Shown: positions 26,166-34,061 of the stretch, in pieces
Layout: each line of letters starts with the position of its first letter
How positions within the stretch are numbered: the stretch's first letter is position 1
Origin: Capsulimonas corticalis
GTDB taxonomy: Bacteria; Armatimonadota; Armatimonadia; Armatimonadales; Capsulimonadaceae
NCBI RefSeq assembly: GCF_003574315.2
Contig: NZ_AP025739.1
Span: forward strand, 5,146,001 to 5,210,000
Reading direction: 5' to 3'
DNA length: 64,000 bases
Notes under the pieces: generated by a model
Told to the model about the DNA's origin: nothing
Database searches by the model: none
What the model saw: only the letters and a program-made list of their open reading frames with translations
Translations under genes and position numbers: made by a program

Positions 26166-26203
26166 CCCTATTCCCCCGGCGATAAAGCGCCGGGGGAATA
26201 GGG
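26166..26203. repeat. Palindromic repeat, copy 2 (CTATTCCCCC type)
   Basis: CCCTATTCCCCCGGCG and its complement CGCCGGGGGAATAGGG flank a short loop. It lies between two convergent genes and matches the hairpin at 16564-16597. Confidence 0.75.
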
Positions 26204-26204
26204 T

Positions 26205-27824
<1,620 letters not shown>

Positions 27825-27870
27825 GAAATCACCTTTGGATCAAACTCTCTTGGCCGGCGGCGTCTATCTC

Positions 27871-27900
27871 TTGACAACGCGCGCCGGCCGCCAGTATAAT
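27871..27900 (+). promoter_or_regulatory. Promoter of the T-box operon
   Basis: TTGACA, an 18-bp spacer and TATAAT, both boxes perfect. A start near 27907 places the T-box leader directly at the 5' end of the mRNA. Confidence 0.92.
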
Positions 27901-27920
27901 AATACCAAAATTAGCAGTTA

Positions 27921-28217
27921 AAGGCGTTGACGAAGAGGAGTACGCCGTAGCGGATCGCAGACAGAGACCTGGGGCAGCTGAGAACCGGGGCGTGAGGCGC
28001 GGCGGAAATGACTTTCGAGCTGGGTGGGGGAAAGGCCGTTTTGGCTGAGTAGTTCACTCCGGGGGGCTCCCGTGATTGGGCTAGGGTCGAAAGAGTGCGC
28101 TCATACGCGCATCACTTGCACCCGTCAAGGCGGCGCGCCGCGAGGAGCCCGCGAAACAAGGTGGTACCACGAAGGTGACAAATGCCTCTCGTCCTTGTGC
28201 AGGGGCGGGAGGCATTT
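27921..28217 (+). promoter_or_regulatory. T-box riboswitch (tRNA-sensing leader)
   Basis: Stem I shows the AGTA (27939-27942)/GAA (28005-28007) loop-E pair closed by CGCCG/CGGCG, and the distal AGAGA (27963-27967) and GCTGAGAACC motifs. The specifier loop after GAA reads ATGAC; ATG (Met) at 28008-28010 followed by A is the only sense reading near the expected place, one base earlier than standard spacing. The antiterminator is unmistakable: ACAAGG (28156-28161), bulge TGGTACC (28162-28168), ACG, then CGT and CCTTGT (28190-28198). It competes with a hairpin AAATGCCTC/GAGGCATTT (28180-28217), which lacks a long T run. TGGT in the bulge fits a tRNA with A73. Confidence 0.9.
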
Positions 28218-28244
28218 CGTGCTGAAATGCCTGTCGCCAAATTT

Positions 28245-28274
28245 GACCCCGCGTCGGATTGAACCTCGCGGGTC
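28245..28274 (+). other. Second hairpin in the T-box leader
   Basis: GACCCCGCG and CGCGGGTC pair with a single bulged C, 15 bp before the AGGAGG of the first gene. In addition, GGCATTT of the terminator can pair with AAATGCC at 28225-28231, so the leader may have a third conformation. Confidence 0.4.
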
Positions 28275-28304
28275 GAACACCAGAGCTCAGGAGGCCGTCA
28301 CTTC

Positions 28305-29573
28305 ATGGCGAAAGTTTTAGGTTTGCGCTGCCGCGAATGCGGGCAGCAGTACGATAAGGCTCCGATTCACGTCTGCGAGCTGTGCTTCGGGCCGCTGGAA
28401 GTCCAGTACGATTTCACCGCCGGTCCTAAGATCACCCGTGAGCTGATCGAGGACGGCCCGCTGACGATGTGGCGCTACAAGGATCTGCTGCCGCTCGACG
28501 GCGAACCCACGGTCGGCAAGCACGTCGGCTATACCCCCCTGGTCAAGGCGGACAATCTGGCGAAGGCGCTCGGTCTGACCGGCGAAGTCTACGTCAAGAA
28601 CGATTCTGTCAGCCACCCAACCCTTTCCTTTAAGGACCGCGTTGTTGCGGTCGCGCTCTCCAAAGCGCGCGAGTTCGGATTCGATATCGTCGGCTGCGCC
28701 TCCACGGGGAACCTCGCGAACTCCGTCGCCGCCCACGCGGCCGAGGGAGGCTTCGAATCCTATATCTTTATTCCGCACGATCTGGAGCAGGGCAAGATCG
28801 TCGGCACCCTGATCTACGGCGCCAACGTCCTTTCCGTCCAGGGCAACTACGACGAAGTCAACCGCCTCTGCTCGGAAGTCGCCGGCAAGTATGGCTGGGG
28901 CCTGGCGAATGTGAACCTTCGCCCCTTCTATGGCGACGGCTCCAAGACCTTTGGCTATGAGATCGCCGAGCAGCTTGGCTGGCGCACCCCGCAGCATGTC
29001 GTCTGCCCATCGGCCGGCGGCTCGCTGGTCACCAAGATCTACAAGGCGTTCCAGGAGTTCCATAAGCTCGGTCTGATCGACGAAGTGCAGACGAAGATGT
29101 ACGTCGCGCAGGCGACGGGCTGCAATCCGATCTCCACCATGGTCAAGGAACAGACGGAGATCATGAAGCCGGTGCGGCCGAACACGATCGCCAAGTCCAT
29201 CGCGATCGGCAACCCGGCGGACGGCTACTACGCCGCCGAAACCTGCCGCAAGTCGGGGGGCTGGGCGGAAGACGTCACGGACGAAGAAGTGGTCGAGGGG
29301 ATTTCGCTGCTGGCGAAGACCGAAGGCATCTTCACCGAGACCGCCGGCGGCGTCACCGTCGCCGTCACGCGCAAGCTGATCGAGCAGGGCCGCATTCCGA
29401 AGGACGAGAGCGTCGTGATCTGTATCACCGGAAACGGCATGAAGACGATCGACGCCGTCGTTGGCAAAATCGGTCAGACGATCCCGATTTCGCCTTCGCT
29501 GGCGTCGCTGGAGATTGCGCTGTCGGAGCGCGGACTGGCCGCGAAGCCGGGCCGTCCGCTCGTCACTGCTTAA
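28305..29573 (+). CDS. thrC: Threonine synthase-like PLP enzyme
   Basis: 422 residues, ATG with AGGAGG 10 bp upstream. The N-terminal 30 residues form a zinc-ribbon-like knuckle (C9-x2-C12, C24-x2-C27). The PLP lysine is K110 in LSFKDR, followed by GCASTGNLANS (phosphate cradle) and PSAGGSLVTK. This is the family that converts O-phosphohomoserine to threonine. It heads a T-box operon with a HemQ-like protein, a MoaD/ThiS-like protein and a NIL protein, which are sulfur-linked rather than threonine-linked partners, and the T-box specifier looks like Met. It may therefore use O-phosphohomoserine (or a related ester) for homocysteine synthesis; this is inference. Confidence 0.85.
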   Translation: MAKVLGLRCRECGQQYDKAPIHVCELCFGPLEVQYDFTAGPKITRELIEDGPLTMWRYKDLLPLDGEPTVGKHVGYTPLVKADNLAKALGLTGEVYVKNDSVSHPTLSFKDRVVAVALSKAREFGFDIVGCASTGNLANSVAAHAAEGGFESYIFIPHDLEQGKIVGTLIYGANVLSVQGNYDEVNRLCSEVAGKYGWGLANVNLRPFYGDGSKTFGYEIAEQLGWRTPQHVVCPSAGGSLVTKIYKAFQEFHKLGLIDEVQTKMYVAQATGCNPISTMVKEQTEIMKPVRPNTIAKSIAIGNPADGYYAAETCRKSGGWAEDVTDEEVVEGISLLAKTEGIFTETAGGVTVAVTRKLIEQGRIPKDESVVICITGNGMKTIDAVVGKIGQTIPISPSLASLEIALSERGLAAKPGRPLVTA

Positions 29574-29587
29574 GAGAGAACGTACTT

Positions 29588-30310
29588 ATGGCAAATCTCG
29601 CCGCTGAGGAAAACGCGAAGCTGCCCCGGCAGTTCGTCAACTTCGCTTACTATAAACTGGATCCGGCCTATCTGCTGCTGGATGACGAGACGCGCAAGGC
29701 CGGCGTCGCGGAGCTAACGGAAGTCCTGAAGTCCTGGCAGAGCAAGATCCTGCTCTACCCGTACACCACGTTCGGCGTTCGCGCCGAAACGGACTTCCTG
29801 CTCTGGCGGATTTCGTATCATCTGGACGACTTCGAGAAGATGGCGACCGAGATGCGGCGCACGCATCTGGGCAAGTATCTTCAGACGCCGTACTCGTTCC
29901 TGGCGATGACCAAGACCAGCATCTATGTGGACGACCATGTCCATGAAGGGCAGGAAAGCGTCCGCAACCAGATCGTCATCGGCGGCGGCAAGTATCTCTT
30001 CGTCTACCCGTTCGTCAAGACCCGGCCATGGTATGTGCTGGACAAGGAAGAGCGCCAGCGCATCATGCGCCAGCATATCAAGTTCGGGCATGAGTTCCCG
30101 TCGGTCAAGCTGAACACCACATACTCGTTCGGCCTGGACGATCAGGACTTCGTGGTGGCGTTCGAGACCGACTATCCTGCGGACTTCCTGGATCTGGTGC
30201 AGGGCCTGCGCGAGACGGAATCCAGCCTGTTCACGCAGCGCGACACCCCGATCATCACCTGCACGCAGCAGGAGATCGGCGAGATGCTCGCGCATATCAG
30301 CGGCATTTAA
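29588..30310 (+). CDS. Chlorite dismutase-family (HemQ-like) protein
   Basis: 240 residues, 14 bp after the thrC-like stop. The family core is present: FLLWRISYHLDDFEKM, YPFVKTRPWYVL (the Tyr/Lys/Trp-Tyr stretch typical of HemQ), and MRQHIKFGHEFPSVK with the His that serves as proximal haem ligand, then NTTYSFGLDDQDFVVAFE and SLFTQRDTPI. HemQ decarboxylates coproheme III to haem b in monoderm and related bacteria. No other haem genes lie here. Its place between a threonine synthase-like gene and a sulfur carrier is odd and may mean a different job or a haem-dependent step. Confidence 0.82.
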   Translation: MANLAAEENAKLPRQFVNFAYYKLDPAYLLLDDETRKAGVAELTEVLKSWQSKILLYPYTTFGVRAETDFLLWRISYHLDDFEKMATEMRRTHLGKYLQTPYSFLAMTKTSIYVDDHVHEGQESVRNQIVIGGGKYLFVYPFVKTRPWYVLDKEERQRIMRQHIKFGHEFPSVKLNTTYSFGLDDQDFVVAFETDYPADFLDLVQGLRETESSLFTQRDTPIITCTQQEIGEMLAHISGI

Positions 30311-30369
30311 GTATTATTGGCGCGCGGCGATGGACGCCGCGAGATTTTATCAAGAGGAGTAATCATCAA

Positions 30370-30654
30370 ATGGCAGTCAGCGTATTGATTCCCACACCGC
30401 TTCGGGGTTTGACGGCGGACCAGGACACTGTGGAGACGCAAGAGGGAACGATTGCGGAGCTTATCCAGTCTCTGGAGAGCGAGTATCCCGGCATTGGCAA
30501 TCGTCTCAGTTCCGAAGACGGCGTGCTTCGCCGGTTCATCAACATCTATGTCAACGGCGAAGATATCCGGTTCCTTCAGGGCGCCGATACGCCGGTCAAG
30601 AACGGCGACGAAGTATCGATCGTACCGGCGATTGCCGGCGGGAAGGACTGTTAA
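30370..30654 (+). CDS. MoaD/ThiS family sulfur-carrier protein with C-terminal extension
   Basis: 94 residues; GAGGAG lies 9 bp before the ATG at 30370. Beta-grasp protein: VSVLIPTPLRGLT, IAELIQSLESEYPG, RRFINIYVNGEDIRFLQG and the strand GDEVSIVPAIAGG. In carriers the C-terminal Gly-Gly is adenylated and becomes a thiocarboxylate; here three residues (Lys-Asp-Cys) follow G90-G91, so it would need trimming first, as described for HcyS of Wolinella and QbsE. It directly abuts the NIL-domain gene (stop and ATG adjacent). A role as sulfur donor for homocysteine or cysteine synthesis is the best guess. Confidence 0.85.
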   Translation: MAVSVLIPTPLRGLTADQDTVETQEGTIAELIQSLESEYPGIGNRLSSEDGVLRRFINIYVNGEDIRFLQGADTPVKNGDEVSIVPAIAGGKDC

Positions 30655-30894
30655 ATGGCTGTCGAGCGCTTCAATCTGACATTCAATTCGCAAATGGCGA
30701 ACATGCCGATCATCTACAATATCGGTCAGAAGTTCCAGGTCGTCACGGTGATCGAACGCGCGAACATCTCTGAGGAAGCCGGCTGGGCGCAGGTCGCGTT
30801 CAACGGCACGGGCGAAGAGATTCAGCGCGCCATCGCGGACCTGAACACCATCGGCGTATTCGTTTCCCCTCTGGAGTTGGCGGTCGTCGCCTAA
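30655..30894 (+). CDS. NIL domain-containing small protein
   Basis: 79 residues, a single ferredoxin-like NIL domain (VERFNLTFNSQMANMPIIYNI, VTVIERANISEEAGWAQVAF, IQRAIADLNTIGVFVSPL, each shown in part). NIL domains bind methionine or related ligands at the end of MetN and occur in homocysteine-forming proteins of methanogens. The gene starts at the base after the sulfur-carrier stop, so translation is coupled. Terminator 21 bp downstream. It could sense methionine or act as a subunit of the sulfur transfer step. Confidence 0.8.
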   Translation: MAVERFNLTFNSQMANMPIIYNIGQKFQVVTVIERANISEEAGWAQVAFNGTGEEIQRAIADLNTIGVFVSPLELAVVA

Positions 30895-30914
30895 CCGTTC
30901 TCAAGGATTCAAGT

Positions 30915-30953
30915 CGCCCTCCGGCCCCACTCGGGCCGGAGGGCGTCTTTTTT
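30915..30953. terminator. Bidirectional terminator
   Basis: CGCCCTCCGGCCC and GGGCCGGAGGGCG form a 13-bp stem; on the + strand TCTTTTTT follows. It separates the T-box operon from the convergent pilus gene, whose stop lies on its right edge. Confidence 0.88.
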
Positions 30954-32652
30954 ATGTCAGCATTCCCGTCACGCGCTGCCAGGAGAGCACGTCGTAGTGG
31001 TTTCCGGTCGTTGGGAAGAACGGCGGCGGGTGATCGGCGAGGCGGGTATCGTAATGGTACTGTTCTTGATAGCCGCTGGCGAGCGAGCCGTCGGAGTTCG
31101 CGTAGGCGAAGATACCGGACGATTGGGTGATGACGCCGCCGATGGATGTCATGGTTCCATTCGAGCTGGAGGAGGGGATCGACGGGTTCGCCGCGTCGAA
31201 CGTGGACGTCGCGAAGATATTCCCGTCGTACTCCAGGTTCGGTCCCGCCCCGCTTGCTACGGAGATATGGTGGCCTAAGAGGCCGAACACGCCGGCTTTC
31301 TGGTTGAAATTGGTGTCCGACGCCTGCGCGATGGACAGGTTTCGCGCCGTGTTATAAGTGATCGAACCGGTCAGCGTGACGTCTTTGGAGGCGGCGATAT
31401 CGGTCGCGATCGTCATTTGCGATCGATAGGTGATGTTGCCGGATGAATCGACTTTGTTGTCCGCGATCTGGCCGCTCAGTCCCGTGATATTCCCGTCGGA
31501 ATAGACCATGCCGTTCGGCGTGCCTGTGAGCGTGGTCATGGTGTGGACGCCGCTGACGCTCTTGTCGACCTTCGTCTGGTTGTTGCTTGGGTCGACCGTG
31601 ATCGTCTGAATGGTCGTTCCCTGAGTGACGGTGATGACCTGGTTGCCGCTGCCGTTGACGCTCAGGGCGACCACGCTGTTGCCGTGCAGGAAAATGCCGC
31701 CGGAGACGGTTCCCGAAGAGTTGACGATCGTGGCGCCGGCCGTTGTCGGCGTTCCCGCCGGCGCGGTGGTGCAGGGCGTCGGCGCCGGTAAGCCCATCGC
31801 GGCGTACTCCTGGGTATAGTCCGTGGTGGGAAGCGGGATTTGCGCCGAGTTCGGGATTTTTTTGCCGGAGCTATCGAGCAGGAAGTTGCCGTTGGCGTCC
31901 GTTTTATATCCCGTCGTCATACTCGGCTGCCCGCTCGTGGCGATACTTTTATAGTCGCTGATCGAGCTGGGGCTCGACACCACGCCGATGCTGTTCTTCC
32001 ACCATGTTACATTGCCCGAGACGGAAAACGCATCGTCGCCCGTGTACGTAAACATGGGGTTTGCCGTGTTATTGGACTTCCACAGGATGGTGGTTTGCAG
32101 ACCGTCCGCATCATTGGAGTGAAACGGCCCTTCGAAATGGTTGTTAAAGTCCCAAAATCCCGCGCCGTCGTTCACCGTGAAGTATGCGTACTTCCCGAAG
32201 CTCGCCTGCTGCACATAGACACGCACGGTCTGTGAGGCGCCGCTGGGCATCGTCGCCTGCGATTCGATCACATAATGTTTCTGCGTGCTCGTCGGATTGG
32301 TCGCATCGCCATCGATCCTCACCGTCAGAGTCGTTCCGGTCTGTCCAAACGGCGCCGTGATCGTTCCATTGGTGCCGTAGAAGTTTGTCATGGGGTGCAG
32401 GGCGTTGTCGTCCGGCGGGCTCGCCTGCTGCGTGAGCCAGGCGATGGCGAGGTCGACGCCGGAATCCGCCATGTTGAACGCTTCCGTGGTGTCGTTGCGG
32501 TGCTGCGACATTTGAATGGTCGCGCCGACCAGGGACACCAGACCCAGCGCCAGCGTGGACATGGCGAAGATCAGCACCAACGATGTCGCAAGAGCCGCGC
32601 CGCGCCGCCGGGAGGCGAGTCTTTTGAGCGTGATGGGTTGCAGAGTAGACAT
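30952..32652 (-). CDS. PilX-like type IV pilus assembly protein
   Basis: 566 residues. The N-terminus is RRRGAALATSLVLIFAMSTLALGLVSL, a class III-like hydrophobic helix as in PilX-type minor pilins, followed by a conserved Glu in NDTTEAFNMADSGVDLAIAWL. The rest is a large beta-rich region with YFTVNDGAGFWDFNNHFEGPFHSND and many Gly/Ser/Thr/Asn turns, a type seen in surface-exposed pilus proteins. It follows 18 bp after a PilW-like gene, so the three pilin genes form an operon. It could be a tip or adhesion component; not tested here. Confidence 0.7.
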   Translation of the reverse strand: MSTLQPITLKRLASRRRGAALATSLVLIFAMSTLALGLVSLVGATIQMSQHRNDTTEAFNMADSGVDLAIAWLTQQASPPDDNALHPMTNFYGTNGTITAPFGQTGTTLTVRIDGDATNPTSTQKHYVIESQATMPSGASQTVRVYVQQASFGKYAYFTVNDGAGFWDFNNHFEGPFHSNDADGLQTTILWKSNNTANPMFTYTGDDAFSVSGNVTWWKNSIGVVSSPSSISDYKSIATSGQPSMTTGYKTDANGNFLLDSSGKKIPNSAQIPLPTTDYTQEYAAMGLPAPTPCTTAPAGTPTTAGATIVNSSGTVSGGIFLHGNSVVALSVNGSGNQVITVTQGTTIQTITVDPSNNQTKVDKSVSGVHTMTTLTGTPNGMVYSDGNITGLSGQIADNKVDSSGNITYRSQMTIATDIAASKDVTLTGSITYNTARNLSIAQASDTNFNQKAGVFGLLGHHISVASGAGPNLEYDGNIFATSTFDAANPSIPSSSSNGTMTSIGGVITQSSGIFAYANSDGSLASGYQEQYHYDTRLADHPPPFFPTTGNHYDVLSWQRVTGMLT

Positions 32653-32670
32653 TGCCGGAGTTCTTTCTCG

Positions 32671-33456
32671 TTAGTACTGCGTGCGTCCATGAGCGCCGTT
32701 GGATGTGACGCCGAATGGATTGTGATCGCGCAGGTAAACGCACTCGCCCGTGAGCTGCGTCACATTCCCATTCGCCGCATCCGACGACGTGTAACCATGG
32801 ATGGGATCGTAGTAGGAGCTGACGATTTTGATCTTCACTTCATTCGCAATGGGCGTCACGCCGTCCGGCATATACGGCTGGATAAATTGGACGGCGTTGG
32901 GCAAGGGCGCGACGGATTTGATAATCGCGCGATTGACGGCTTGCCCTTGATCGATCCCGTTCTCCCAGAGGCACGTGCCGGTATTAGGGTTGGGCGTGCC
33001 GTTAGTGTTGGAGCGGTAGTAGTTCAGACTGACGCCGTCGTTTTTGACGTCCCAAAGGCTCGTACCGCCCGTGAGCGCCTGCGCCGATCCTCCCGAGGTC
33101 AGCTTCACGGATGTGGACGAGTTCGCCGCCGGCATGACGATATGGATCCCCGTGACGGCCACGTAGTTTCCCGTACTGTCGACGGCGTCATAGGTCGTGC
33201 CGTAAGTTCCCCCGTCCATGAGGGCGAATGAGCGCGCCTCGCGCAGATCATCCGAAACGGACTGGATGCCTCGGGCGGCGTCCAGCGAGGAGCTAGAAGC
33301 ACCGTTGACGCTCGCGCACAATCGGAGCATGGTGATAAACAGCGACATGACGCCCAGCATCAGCAGCGAGAACACCCCCATGCCGATCATGATCTCGACG
33401 AGGGTGAATCCGCGCGATTTGGAAAGTCCGCCGTTCCGCATGGTGTCAAATCTCAT
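32671..33456 (-). CDS. PilW-like minor prepilin
   Basis: 261 residues. The frame is open to 33960 but overlaps the upstream gene; the ATG at 33456 gives a proper prepilin leader (MRFDTMRNGGLSKSRG|FTLVEIM), cleaved by PilD before Phe, with Glu at +5. The following hydrophobic helix is IGMGVFSLLMLGVMSLF. The globular part is polar with few charges. It starts 17 bp after the PilV-like gene. In known pili PilV, PilW and PilX form the tip complex. Confidence 0.78.
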   Translation of the reverse strand: MRFDTMRNGGLSKSRGFTLVEIMIGMGVFSLLMLGVMSLFITMLRLCASVNGASSSSLDAARGIQSVSDDLREARSFALMDGGTYGTTYDAVDSTGNYVAVTGIHIVMPAANSSTSVKLTSGGSAQALTGGTSLWDVKNDGVSLNYYRSNTNGTPNPNTGTCLWENGIDQGQAVNRAIIKSVAPLPNAVQFIQPYMPDGVTPIANEVKIKIVSSYYDPIHGYTSSDAANGNVTQLTGECVYLRDHNPFGVTSNGAHGRTQY

Positions 33457-33473
33457 AACGTTGCCTTGCGCCG

Positions 33474-33983
33474 CTATCGAGCCGCGATGATCGTATGCGT
33501 GGTAAAGTTTCCGGAGCTCTGGCTGCCGCCTTGCCATGCGATGGTGACCGTGGCTTGAACGGCCTGCGCGAGCGTGGGCGCGTTCGAGCCGGTAGATGTC
33601 AGCGCCTGGCTGATCCATATCTTGCCGGTGCTGCCAGGCGGGAAATACCCGACGGAATTGCCGTTGTCGATCAGGTCGTCGACAACAGTGAACGAAAACG
33701 AGCCGTCCGAATTTTGCGTCGCCGAGTCGACAACGCCGCGTCCGTACAGCGCCGAGCCGTTCATTCCCGTAAAGCCCAGATCGCGCAATTGATCGATCTT
33801 CTGCTGGGCCAGCAGGGACGCCTGCGCGTAGTTGGCGCCGACATGGCCGGCGCGCGTGGCGACCGGGAAAGTCGCCCCAAACAGCAGCACCATCATTCCA
33901 AAAACGAACAGAGAGATCGCCAGCTCCACGAGGGTGAAGCCGCCGTTTCGTCGCATCCATGTTTTCTGGCGTGAGTGATTCAT
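33474..33983 (-). CDS. PilV-like minor prepilin
   Basis: 169 residues from the ATG at 33983 (a TTG at 34004 would add seven residues). Leader MNHSRQKTWMRRNGG|FTLVELAISLFVFGMMVLLFG with the PilD site and Glu +5. The body has QASLLAQQKIDQLRDLGFTGM, the segment typical of PilV/type IV pilus modification proteins. First gene of the pilV-pilW-pilX-like operon, downstream of a DUF2723 glycosyltransferase gene on the same strand. Confidence 0.78.
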   Translation of the reverse strand: MNHSRQKTWMRRNGGFTLVELAISLFVFGMMVLLFGATFPVATRAGHVGANYAQASLLAQQKIDQLRDLGFTGMNGSALYGRGVVDSATQNSDGSFSFTVVDDLIDNGNSVGYFPPGSTGKIWISQALTSTGSNAPTLAQAVQATVTIAWQGGSQSSGNFTTHTIIAAR

Positions 33984-34061
33984 GTGTCTGCTTTCTGATA
34001 ACAATGCTTACTTGGAATTATGCCGTTATTAGGGCGCGGCGGTATCCGTAAAGATAAGTGT

